Source: CAYULW01 sp964445815 (GTDB lineage Bacteria; Bacteroidota; Bacteroidia; Flavobacteriales_E; Vicingaceae). Taken from it: DNA of 64,000 bases. A model generated the notes under the pieces. The model made no database searches. It saw nothing but the letters and a program-made list of their open reading frames with translations, and was not told the origin of the DNA. The stretch is taken from NCBI GenBank assembly GCA_964445815.1, contig CAYULW010000002.1, positions 62,001 to 126,000 on the forward strand, given 5' to 3'. Made by a program: the position numbers and the translations under genes. Positions 24,091-32,061 of the stretch are shown here, piece by piece. The stretch's first letter is position 1, and the number at the start of each line of letters is the position of its first letter.

Positions 24091-26323
24091 TTAAGAGTTG
24101 TTTGAGTTTGTGTTCTGTCTGCTTATTGCCTTCCAAAGATACACTTTCATAAATCTGTTTTTTCTCTTTTGAGGTCAAATGCCAGCTCAAAGAGATGTAT
24201 TCCTCTCCACTTTTATTGAGCTCATAATCCAAAACATGAACCTCTCCCTTATAGAACGATTGCAGGTAAATGAGCAGTTCTTCATTTTGAAAGTCTTGAA
24301 TTTGGAAAAGATTCCCGTATAAACTCCCAAGGGGAGATAACAGCTCTGAAGCCAGACTTTGTTTATGCTTTCTTTTTCGACTGGCCATTACCTCTTTGTC
24401 TCTGATTTGTAAAATAATCAGTCCGGCGGTGTTTTCCTCCAGCCAATCTTTCATCTCAAATACATAGCGAGAAATGGTTTTAATGCCGTAATTGTCTCTC
24501 AGTCCGCTATCAAATAACTCCATTTTTGGTTCGGTAGGCAAACTAACAGTGGGTAAGATGTATGGGAAAGAAGAGTTGCTTCTCAATATACTTAAGTAGC
24601 TGGTAGCAAGCGCATCTTCTTTACCGAAGAGAAAATGAAAATCTAAGTTTTCTTTGTTTTTAGCTGTTTGAATACCGGAGTTTGACAAATAAGAAAGCCC
24701 CATGGATGAAATTAACAGGCGTCTCCCGTCTTCAACTGCTGAAGGAGTAAATACCATCATTGGAATTTGTCCATTTTCTACAGGTGTTTGATAATGACCA
24801 AGTGTATGGTCAAGAATGCCGTTGCTTATTTTATTCAGTTCGTTTTCGAAAGCATAACCTCGATCCTTCCAATAGCGCTCTCCTTTAATTTCAAAGCTTT
24901 TGGTCTTAACGAGCATGTCATTCACCACTAAGTTGAAAAACACGCGATTGAGCATGTCTTTTTCCATGTTTTGATAGGCTCCGGGATGAATGGTTTTGTT
25001 GCTTTGCATTGCATTCAGCTTTAAGGCTCGGTAATAAGCCGCTCCGATCATTCCTCCAGAAGAACCGGTTTTGAGTATGCATTGGTCATACAATTGTCCT
25101 TTGGTCAAGCTATCAAGTCGCTGTAATGCATAAGCAGACCATAACATGGCTCTTGAACCACCACCGCTATTGGCCACAATAACTGCATAAGGTTTGGGCT
25201 TATTTGTATTTAAGCGCCAATTGTGCAGTCGTTTAAATTCTTCCTTCTTGTCCCTTAAAATGCTCTTTTCCAGATTCTTGTTTACCTCTTTTAAATCACA
25301 AACATTATCATATTGGAGGCCATACAATTTATTGACATAATAGAAGTGATCGTATTTACTCAATTCATTAATGATAAAAAACAAAGCGATGATGGTCATC
25401 AATGTCCATCCTCTCAGCCATGATCTGAGGGCACTACTTGCCATTAAAATCATGGTAATGAGCAGGAGTACGGTAGCTGCAGCAGGAATAATGAAATAAT
25501 CAATTTCCCTAAAAATACCAAGTAAGGCAATGGAGATGACTGTCGCAATTTCAAAAAAGGAGGCATTGACATGGTTTTGTCTAAAGACAGCAGAAAGCAT
25601 GTCGAAATCATAATGACTAAAAGGACGGGTGTTTTTAATCTTGAATTGACTTCCTATATAAGAATCAACCCTCCAAGACTTTTCATTACGCCGCTTTGAA
25701 AACCAGTTGCTTTCTTTTTTATGAAGTAACAATCGTGCAGGCTCATCACCATCGGTGTCGGAACTGACCACTTTAGTGATGTCTTTACCAAAGAGTTTTT
25801 CGAGGTCTTTGTTAGTCGCCATAAAATAGGCCAGAGACAATGAAATGAAGGTCATATAACCGAATAAATAGCCCATCATTCTCAAGCAGACTTCAAGAAG
25901 ATCAAACGATTCATTTTGTAACAAGAAGGATCCGGTGACCCATACGTAAGAGATGAGGTAGGAGAGAGGAATCAATGAGTTGTTGATGCAGTATTTTAAA
26001 AAAGGCTTGGATAAGGTGGCCAAAAAAGGAAACCGGAAGCCATTCATAATATAACTGGAGATGTTAAAAGCCATCACAAAACCACCAAAGGCAAAGCCCA
26101 GTATAAGATAGCTCCATAAGCTTAGTTGACCAAGATACTCAGGCTCTATAAAAAGCAAAGGGATACCGTATTTATTGCCAATTTGCCCAAAGAGTACCAG
26201 AAACAGAAACAACCAGAAGAGTAGTAATTGCTGGTTCTTCTTCAAGTGAACAAAAAGCAATTGAACCGGAAAAAAGTAGACCATCTTCTGAAAAAAGCTA
26301 CGATGTGATGGTCTTTTAGGCAT
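24068..26323 (-). CDS. multi-pass membrane protein with patatin-like phospholipase domain
   Basis: The 751-residue protein begins with several membrane helices (about 30-170 and 250-335). The C-terminal half is a patatin-type lipase: oxyanion loop VANSGGGSRAML, nucleophile elbow KTGSSGGMIGA (GxSxG-type) and the Asp of the Ser-Asp dyad in LFDSGLRDNYG. The dyad motif reads DSG rather than the common DG(G/A). It should hydrolyse membrane lipids at or in the inner membrane. It lies 2 bases downstream of ftcD on the same strand, an unexpected place for a lipase, and overlaps the small lipoprotein gene. Confidence 0.85.
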   Translation of the reverse strand: MPKRPSHRSFFQKMVYFFPVQLLFVHLKKNQQLLLFWLFLFLVLFGQIGNKYGIPLLFIEPEYLGQLSLWSYLILGFAFGGFVMAFNISSYIMNGFRFPFLATLSKPFLKYCINNSLIPLSYLISYVWVTGSFLLQNESFDLLEVCLRMMGYLFGYMTFISLSLAYFMATNKDLEKLFGKDITKVVSSDTDGDEPARLLLHKKESNWFSKRRNEKSWRVDSYIGSQFKIKNTRPFSHYDFDMLSAVFRQNHVNASFFEIATVISIALLGIFREIDYFIIPAAATVLLLITMILMASSALRSWLRGWTLMTIIALFFIINELSKYDHFYYVNKLYGLQYDNVCDLKEVNKNLEKSILRDKKEEFKRLHNWRLNTNKPKPYAVIVANSGGGSRAMLWSAYALQRLDSLTKGQLYDQCILKTGSSGGMIGAAYYRALKLNAMQSNKTIHPGAYQNMEKDMLNRVFFNLVVNDMLVKTKSFEIKGERYWKDRGYAFENELNKISNGILDHTLGHYQTPVENGQIPMMVFTPSAVEDGRRLLISSMGLSYLSNSGIQTAKNKENLDFHFLFGKEDALATSYLSILRSNSSFPYILPTVSLPTEPKMELFDSGLRDNYGIKTISRYVFEMKDWLEENTAGLIILQIRDKEVMASRKRKHKQSLASELLSPLGSLYGNLFQIQDFQNEELLIYLQSFYKGEVHVLDYELNKSGEEYISLSWHLTSKEKKQIYESVSLEGNKQTEHKLKQLLNENSIQH

Positions 26324-26325
26324 AT

Positions 26326-27330
26326 TTATTCTTTTTGAAAGAGAACGTATTCTAGTATACGTTTATTAGGGTCGAAAGGTACAAGATAATTTAATCCAAG
26401 TCCTTTAATAGAAGACTCTATTTTCTCCTTTTCAGTTGCCCCTTTTTGCTGATTATAATATTCTCCAGCAGCTAGAATGGCTTCTTTAGGTATCAAGCCG
26501 ATCAATTCAGACCCTCTTGTTTCTGTTTGGTATTTAGTGGCGATTTTTTTAGTATTCTCAAACACTTCGTGAATAGGAGCTTGTTTATAGTCCGTTATAT
26601 TAATCGAGACTTGAGCCATCTCGAATTCGGGAATGTACCACCCAATAGCCTTTACATGTGGCATTAGCCCTTTTTGATAAACGGTCCTTCCATCTTTCTT
26701 TCCAACAGGTCGACCAAGTGCTCTAAGGTCATAGGCAATCTCTTTGGCAATTTCAACATCCTTAGTATTCAGGTTGATGTTATAGGCGACCAAGAAATTT
26801 CTGGCTCCGCAAACCATTCCTCCGAATTTTGGATTAAAGCTTTGTCCAAAATCCGGTTGAGCTAAGCCTTTTTGCATTCGATTTTCCAAAGCTTCGTAAT
26901 TGCCAATGCGATGTTTAGCAAGGTTTCGCCTTTCTTCAGATGTGGCAGAAGCTTCGTATAAAAAAACCGGAAAACCAAAGGTGTGAGCTACTCGTTCGGC
27001 AAAACGAAGGGTGTGAGGAATAAGTTCCTCCAGTGTAATACCGGAAACAGGGACGAATGGACAAACATCACAGGCACCAATTCTCGGGTGCTCGCCTTTG
27101 TGTTGGCGCATGTCTATCAATTGATCGGCGACTTGGATGGCCTTAAACGCCGCTTCAAAAACGGCGTCTAATTCCCCCGCAAAGGTATACACTGTGCGAT
27201 GTGCTGAAAAACCGGAATCTTGATGCAACAGTTTGACTTCGGGCGTTGAACGTATAGACTCAGCAATGACTTCAATGACTTTTGGGTCTTGACCTTCACT
27301 AAAATTGGGTACACATTCAATAATGGGCAT
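26326..27330 (-). CDS. ftcD: glutamate formimidoyltransferase
   Basis: A 334-residue enzyme beginning MPIIECVPNFSEGQDPKVIE, the canonical FtcD start. It moves the formimino group of N-formimino-glutamate to tetrahydrofolate in histidine breakdown. Conserved stretches include DSGFSAHRTVYTFAG, MRQHKGEHPRIGACDVCPFVP and NINLNTKDVEIAKEIA. Only the transferase domain is present; the cyclodeaminase domain of the mammalian bifunctional enzyme is absent, as usual in bacteria, so a separate cyclodeaminase would be needed elsewhere. It lies 8 bases after hutG. Confidence 0.95.
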   Translation of the reverse strand: MPIIECVPNFSEGQDPKVIEVIAESIRSTPEVKLLHQDSGFSAHRTVYTFAGELDAVFEAAFKAIQVADQLIDMRQHKGEHPRIGACDVCPFVPVSGITLEELIPHTLRFAERVAHTFGFPVFLYEASATSEERRNLAKHRIGNYEALENRMQKGLAQPDFGQSFNPKFGGMVCGARNFLVAYNINLNTKDVEIAKEIAYDLRALGRPVGKKDGRTVYQKGLMPHVKAIGWYIPEFEMAQVSINITDYKQAPIHEVFENTKKIATKYQTETRGSELIGLIPKEAILAAGEYYNQQKGATEKEKIESSIKGLGLNYLVPFDPNKRILEYVLFQKE

Positions 27331-27338
27331 AATAAATA

Positions 27339-28334
27339 TTAATCTACGCTGAGGTAGCCTTTTGCAAAATCGGTGACTAAATAAGAGAGGAGTTTACCAA
27401 CTTGTTCTTCAGAGCCCTCAACCAAGCGAGGAGCAGCCTCCGGTAAATGCAGGTAGACAACTTGTTCAGATCGAGCCATTTGATAAACATACTGTCGAGC
27501 CTCGTTTGCACTAATTCCTGAAGGGCTTTGAGCAGAGCTCGGTACATCTTGTATGCTATCCATGTCTAATTCTATACCATAAAAAGAGTTGCTTACCGTC
27601 TTTAGGCTTAATGCAATGGCCTTTTCAAAGTCGATTTCCTTTTTCAAAAAGATGGATTCAAAACTGATGTGTTTGACACCATCATGAGCCATTCGATCCA
27701 ACATGTCTTGACTGTTGTAATTTTCATGCAGGCCTAAAACCATGTATTCACCAAGAAAGCCTTCTTCTCTGGCATAACTGAAGCCATTTCCTGAATGTCT
27801 ACCCTCCAAGGCACGATAATCCGCATGTGGGTCTAAGTTACAGGCATTAATGGCTTTTTTAGACACCATACTGCACCCTTTTAACAGACCATATGCATTA
27901 TTGTGTCCGCCTCCAATCAGGATCGGAATCTTTCCTGTCTGCCTGATCATTTCAACCACTTCACTTACTTTTTCATCGATATTGGATACGGCCTTTCTCA
28001 ACTTGTTCAAATCAGTGCTGCCTTGTCCTTCTAAATCTTTGACATCCAACTTTCCAAGTACGATAAATTGATTACCGGGTAACCGACGGCTGTGCTGAAC
28101 ATTCAAGAACTTCGATAAAAAAGCTTCCCAAGCCGAATCGGCACCGCCTTTGCCGCAATTGGCTCTTGGACCCACATCTTCTGCTACGCCGAAAACAACA
28201 AAGGGGGCGGGACATTGTTTTAGGTCATCAATCACTTCAAATCCGGCAAACACCTGCTCACCCAATTTGGTTTCACCTTCTCTCCGTGAAACGCGTTTTA
28301 TGAGATCATCTGTATGGTAGAGGTGGAATTGCAT
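27339..28334 (-). CDS. hutG: formimidoylglutamase, arginase/ureohydrolase family
   Basis: The 331-residue product has the dimanganese ligands of ureohydrolases: GGGHNN (His144), NLDPHADYR (Asp168, His170, Asp172) and ELDMDS (Asp257, Asp259). It should hydrolyse N-formimino-glutamate to glutamate and formamide. Assignment to HutG rather than arginase or agmatinase rests on its place between hutI and ftcD. It starts 1 base after hutI ends. Having both HutG and FtcD gives two ways to use the same intermediate. Confidence 0.88.
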   Translation of the reverse strand: MQFHLYHTDDLIKRVSRREGETKLGEQVFAGFEVIDDLKQCPAPFVVFGVAEDVGPRANCGKGGADSAWEAFLSKFLNVQHSRRLPGNQFIVLGKLDVKDLEGQGSTDLNKLRKAVSNIDEKVSEVVEMIRQTGKIPILIGGGHNNAYGLLKGCSMVSKKAINACNLDPHADYRALEGRHSGNGFSYAREEGFLGEYMVLGLHENYNSQDMLDRMAHDGVKHISFESIFLKKEIDFEKAIALSLKTVSNSFYGIELDMDSIQDVPSSAQSPSGISANEARQYVYQMARSEQVVYLHLPEAAPRLVEGSEEQVGKLLSYLVTDFAKGYLSVD

Positions 28335-28335
28335 G

Positions 28336-29562
28336 TTAATGTATTTTACCGTTTAAGATCACTTGATCGATATGGTCTTGCCCAAAAGAATAGGGTATAA
28401 AGCCTACACTTGGAATCTCCTTTGTAATAATTAGGTTGGCCCTTTTACCTTTGGTGATACTGCCCATTTCTTGCTCCAATTCAAGCGCAAATGCCGCATT
28501 TATTGTTGCCGCATTAATGGCTTCCTCCGGCGTCATTTTTAGCTTGATACAAGCCAAAGAAATGACAAAACCCATTCTTCCGCTTGGTGTTGAACCCGGA
28601 TTATAATCTGAGGCTAAAGCAACAGGAATACCTGCATCAATTATTTTTCTTGCGGGTTGATAAGGATCGTTTAAAAAGAAAGGAGCTGTTGGCAGAAGCG
28701 TAGCAATCGTATTGCTGTTTTTTAAGACTTCTATTTCAGCATCATTGATCACCTCTAGATGATCTACTGAAAGGGCATTGTGTTTGACGCTCACCTCAAT
28801 TCCTCCCATGCAATTGAATTGATTGGTATGGATTTTTGGCTTTAAACCATGCTGAACACCGGCTGCAATAATGCGATCTGTTTCTTCAGCAGAAAAGGCC
28901 ACTTTTTCACAAAAGGCATCAATATAATTCGCTAAACCTTCACTTTTTATAATCGGAAGCATTTGATTGATAATCAAATTGATATACTCTTCATGATTTG
29001 ATTTGTATTTGTTAGGGTAAAAGTGGGCGCCAAGGAAACTTGCCTTGATTGGGATTGGGCTGTCTTGCTTTAAAGCTTGAATCACTTTTAGCATTTTCAA
29101 TTCGCCCTCAAGACTCAAACCATAACCGCTTTTAATCTCTATGGCACCGGTTCCCATTTTGATCACATCTGCCAATCGCTGTTTTGCATCCTTGAGCAAA
29201 GTGTCAAAATCTGTACGGTTCAATTTTTCAGCAGAATTCAAAATGCCACCTCCGGCTTCAGCAATTTCTTCGTAAGTCTTTCCATGTAAGCGCATCACAA
29301 ACTCTTCTTCACGACTGGCAGCAAATACTAAATGGGTATGGGAATCTACAAAAGAAGGAAGCACCAGTTTTCCACTGCAATCGATCGTTTCACCTTCATA
29401 ATCAGGAAGGTCTTGCATAGAGCCAAAATCATAAATACGGTCATTTTCTATCCTTAGCCAGGCATTGTCTATACAAGGCAAGTCTTTCAAAGCAGTTCCT
29501 TTGATCGGTTCATTCAGATCTTCTCGCACCTGAACCAGTTGTTTGATGTTTTTTAATAACAT
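28336..29562 (-). CDS. hutI: imidazolonepropionase
   Basis: A 408-residue amidohydrolase-fold enzyme that opens the imidazolone ring in histidine degradation. Metal-binding HxH lies at SHTHLVFA (His75, His77); other hallmarks are FGAREEEF-like AASREEEFVMRLHGKTYEEIA, IKSGYGL, KIHTNQFN, SVDHLEV and ASDYNPGSTPS. It heads the minus-strand run hutI-hutG-ftcD. HutH and HutU, the first two pathway enzymes, are not in the window. A TTACTTTG box lies about 25 bases before the ATG as a possible -7 element. Confidence 0.96.
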   Translation of the reverse strand: MLLKNIKQLVQVREDLNEPIKGTALKDLPCIDNAWLRIENDRIYDFGSMQDLPDYEGETIDCSGKLVLPSFVDSHTHLVFAASREEEFVMRLHGKTYEEIAEAGGGILNSAEKLNRTDFDTLLKDAKQRLADVIKMGTGAIEIKSGYGLSLEGELKMLKVIQALKQDSPIPIKASFLGAHFYPNKYKSNHEEYINLIINQMLPIIKSEGLANYIDAFCEKVAFSAEETDRIIAAGVQHGLKPKIHTNQFNCMGGIEVSVKHNALSVDHLEVINDAEIEVLKNSNTIATLLPTAPFFLNDPYQPARKIIDAGIPVALASDYNPGSTPSGRMGFVISLACIKLKMTPEEAINAATINAAFALELEQEMGSITKGKRANLIITKEIPSVGFIPYSFGQDHIDQVILNGKIH

Positions 29563-29636
29563 ACTTCTCTTCCTTTCTGCAAAGTAATTAAAATCAAAAG
29601 GATTGATATTAATTCTATTTGCTAATCCTAAAAAGT

Positions 29637-29644
29637 TATTTTTG
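29637..29644 (+). promoter_or_regulatory. possible -7 box very close to the aroC start
   Basis: TATTTTTG is an exact TAnnTTTG match that ends only 4 bases before the aroC ATG (29649). If used, transcription would begin at or next to the start codon. No well-spaced -33 box is evident, so an upstream promoter remains possible. Confidence 0.35.
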
Positions 29645-29648
29645 TTTT

Positions 29649-30722
29649 ATGGCAGGAAATAGCTTTGGGAAAGCCTTTGTTTTAACCACATTTGGAGAAT
29701 CGCACGGAGAAGCTATTGGTGGAATTATTGATGGCTGTCCTTCGGGCTTAGAGTTGGATCATGACTACATTCAGCTTCAGATGGACAGGCGTCGACCCGG
29801 GCAATCGAACATTACGACACAACGTTCAGAAGCAGATCAGGTGCAGTTTCTGTCCGGTATATTTGAAGGCAAGACAACAGGTGCGCCTATTGGTTTTCTC
29901 ATTCAAAACAAAGATGCCAAATCCAAAGACTACGATCATCTAAAAGAGGTGTATAGACCCTCTCATGCCGACTATACCTATGCATCTAAATACGGACATC
30001 GCGATCACAGAGGAGGTGGGCGTTCTTCTGCCAGAGAAACGGCATGTCGTGTGGTGGCTGGAGCCATTGCTCAACTTTATCTAAAGCAAAAGGGGATCGA
30101 TATTCATGCTTATGTTGATCAGATTGGAGAAGTGAAATTGACAAACACTGCAATTGACTATAAATTGGTGTTTGAGAATAAAGTACGTTGTCCTAATCAG
30201 AAAAGGGCAGAAGAGATGATTGCTTTGATTGAAAGCATTAAGAAAGAAGGTGATACCATTGGTGGACGAATTAGTTGCCACATTCACAATGTACCTGTAG
30301 GACTTGGAGAGCCCGTTTTCGATAAACTGCATGCAGACTTGGGAAAAGCCATGTTGAGCATCAATGCCGTGAAAGGCTTTGAAATTGGCAGTGGTTTTGA
30401 GGCTGTTAACATGAAAGGTTCTGAACACAATGATGTTTTTCATAAAGAAGAGGGCAAGATCAAAACAAAAACCAATCATTCAGGAGGAATTCAAGGTGGG
30501 ATAAGCAACGGAGAAAATATTGAATTCAAAGTGGCCTTTAAACCCGTAGCTACTCTGATGCAAACTCAACAATCTGTCGACAGTGATGGCAATGAAGCAG
30601 AGCTAAAGGGGAAGGGCAGACATGATCCTTGTGTTGTGCCACGCGCGGTACCTATTGTAAGTGCTATGGCAGCTTTGGTCATTATGGACCACTACCTGCG
30701 ACATAAAATTTATCAAGACTAA
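29649..30722 (+). CDS. aroC: chorismate synthase
   Basis: A 357-residue enzyme that makes chorismate from 5-enolpyruvylshikimate-3-phosphate with reduced FMN, the last step of the shikimate pathway. I chose the ATG giving MAGNSFGKAFVLTTFGESHG, the universal family start, over an in-frame start 10 codons upstream. Signature motifs GESHG, HRGGGRSSARETACRVVAGA and DPCVVPRAVPIV are intact. It is divergent from hutI; the symporter gene follows after 15 bases. Confidence 0.97.
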   Translation: MAGNSFGKAFVLTTFGESHGEAIGGIIDGCPSGLELDHDYIQLQMDRRRPGQSNITTQRSEADQVQFLSGIFEGKTTGAPIGFLIQNKDAKSKDYDHLKEVYRPSHADYTYASKYGHRDHRGGGRSSARETACRVVAGAIAQLYLKQKGIDIHAYVDQIGEVKLTNTAIDYKLVFENKVRCPNQKRAEEMIALIESIKKEGDTIGGRISCHIHNVPVGLGEPVFDKLHADLGKAMLSINAVKGFEIGSGFEAVNMKGSEHNDVFHKEEGKIKTKTNHSGGIQGGISNGENIEFKVAFKPVATLMQTQQSVDSDGNEAELKGKGRHDPCVVPRAVPIVSAMAALVIMDHYLRHKIYQD

Positions 30723-30737
30723 AAGAAAAAATTAAGC

Positions 30738-32039
30738 ATGAAGAAACTCGCTTTACACTGGCAAATCATTATCGGTCTGATCTTGGGACTGGTTTACGGA
30801 CTTATTGCAGCCAGCTCTGGTTGGCAAGATTTTACAGCCGACTGGATCGCACCTTGGGGCAAGATTTTTATTAGCATGTTGAAAATGATTGCCGTGCCAC
30901 TTGTGCTCATTTCATTGATCAATGGTGTTTCGGGATTAAAAGATATTTCACAATTGTCTTCCATGGGCGGAAAAACAATCGCCATTTATCTCGTCACCAC
31001 AGTATTGGCCGTTACCATTGGTTTGTTGGCCGTTAATCTGATCCAACCTGGTAAAACCTTTTCAGATGAAATACGGCAGGAAATGGTTCAGCAGAACGAG
31101 GCCAAAGTCAAGTCGACAGAAGAAAAAGCTTCAGCGCAAAAGAATAGCGGCCCTTTACAGTTTTTAGTGGACATGGTGCCTAGCAATATCTTTCTTTCGG
31201 CAAGCAACAACCGTAACATGCTCCAGGTTATCTTCTTTTCTTTGCTTTTTGGTATTGCATTGATCATTGCTCCCGATCCTGCCAAGGTAGAGACCATCAA
31301 ACGGTTTTTTGACGGTGCCAATGAGGTCATTCTGAAAATGGTCGATATCATCATGTATTTTGCGCCCATCGGTGTATTTGCATTATTGGGAAACATTATG
31401 GTTGAGTTGGCCGGTGATGACCCCACAGCGGCATTAGACATCTTAAAAGGCTTAGCGGTTTACTCCATTACCGTGTTAATTGGTTTGGCCATAATGGTTG
31501 CCGTGGTTTACCCAACAGCATTGAAATTGTTGGCTGGTTATTCGTACAAGCGCTTTTTTCAGGGTTTAGCACCCGCACAATTGCTTGCCTTTTCAACCAG
31601 TTCATCTGCAGCTACTTTGCCCTTAACCATGGAACGTTGCGAAGAAAAATTAGGCGTTTCCAATAAGGTGGCATCATTTGTGTTGCCTTTGGGAGCAACA
31701 ATAAATATGGATGGTACAAGTTGTTACCAGGCAATAGCAGCGGTATTTATTGCACAGGTTTACGGTATGGATTTGGATTTATCAGCACAGTTGACGATTG
31801 TTTTAACAGCCACTTTAGCTTCTATAGGTTCGGCAGCAGTACCGGGAGCGGGAATCATCATGCTGGCGATTGTTTTAGGATCTGTGGGTGTCCCTTTAGA
31901 GGGCATCAGTTTGATTTTTGCCGTAGATCGACCCCTAGACATGTGCCGTACCGTAGTGAATGTGACCGGTGATGCTACCGTTGCTACCATTGTAGCGCAT
32001 ACTGAAAATGAACTGATTGCTCATCCCATAGAGAAATAA
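30738..32039 (+). CDS. dicarboxylate/amino acid:cation symporter (DAACS, GltP/DctA type)
   Basis: A 433-residue inner-membrane transporter of the SLC1/GltPh fold. Hairpin-1 serine motif (STSSSAATLPLTMERC), the NMDGTSCYQ motif of TM7, the hairpin-2 GSAAVPGAGIIML and the substrate-binding DMCRTVVNVTGDATVA are all present. It carries glutamate, aspartate or a C4-dicarboxylate with sodium or protons. An inserted Glu/Lys-rich periplasmic loop (about 118-140) is longer than in GltPh. Substrate cannot be told from sequence. It lies 15 bases after aroC. Confidence 0.93.
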   Translation: MKKLALHWQIIIGLILGLVYGLIAASSGWQDFTADWIAPWGKIFISMLKMIAVPLVLISLINGVSGLKDISQLSSMGGKTIAIYLVTTVLAVTIGLLAVNLIQPGKTFSDEIRQEMVQQNEAKVKSTEEKASAQKNSGPLQFLVDMVPSNIFLSASNNRNMLQVIFFSLLFGIALIIAPDPAKVETIKRFFDGANEVILKMVDIIMYFAPIGVFALLGNIMVELAGDDPTAALDILKGLAVYSITVLIGLAIMVAVVYPTALKLLAGYSYKRFFQGLAPAQLLAFSTSSSAATLPLTMERCEEKLGVSNKVASFVLPLGATINMDGTSCYQAIAAVFIAQVYGMDLDLSAQLTIVLTATLASIGSAAVPGAGIIMLAIVLGSVGVPLEGISLIFAVDRPLDMCRTVVNVTGDATVATIVAHTENELIAHPIEK

Positions 32040-32061
32040 TAAATTTGAAAAAAAAGCCCCG

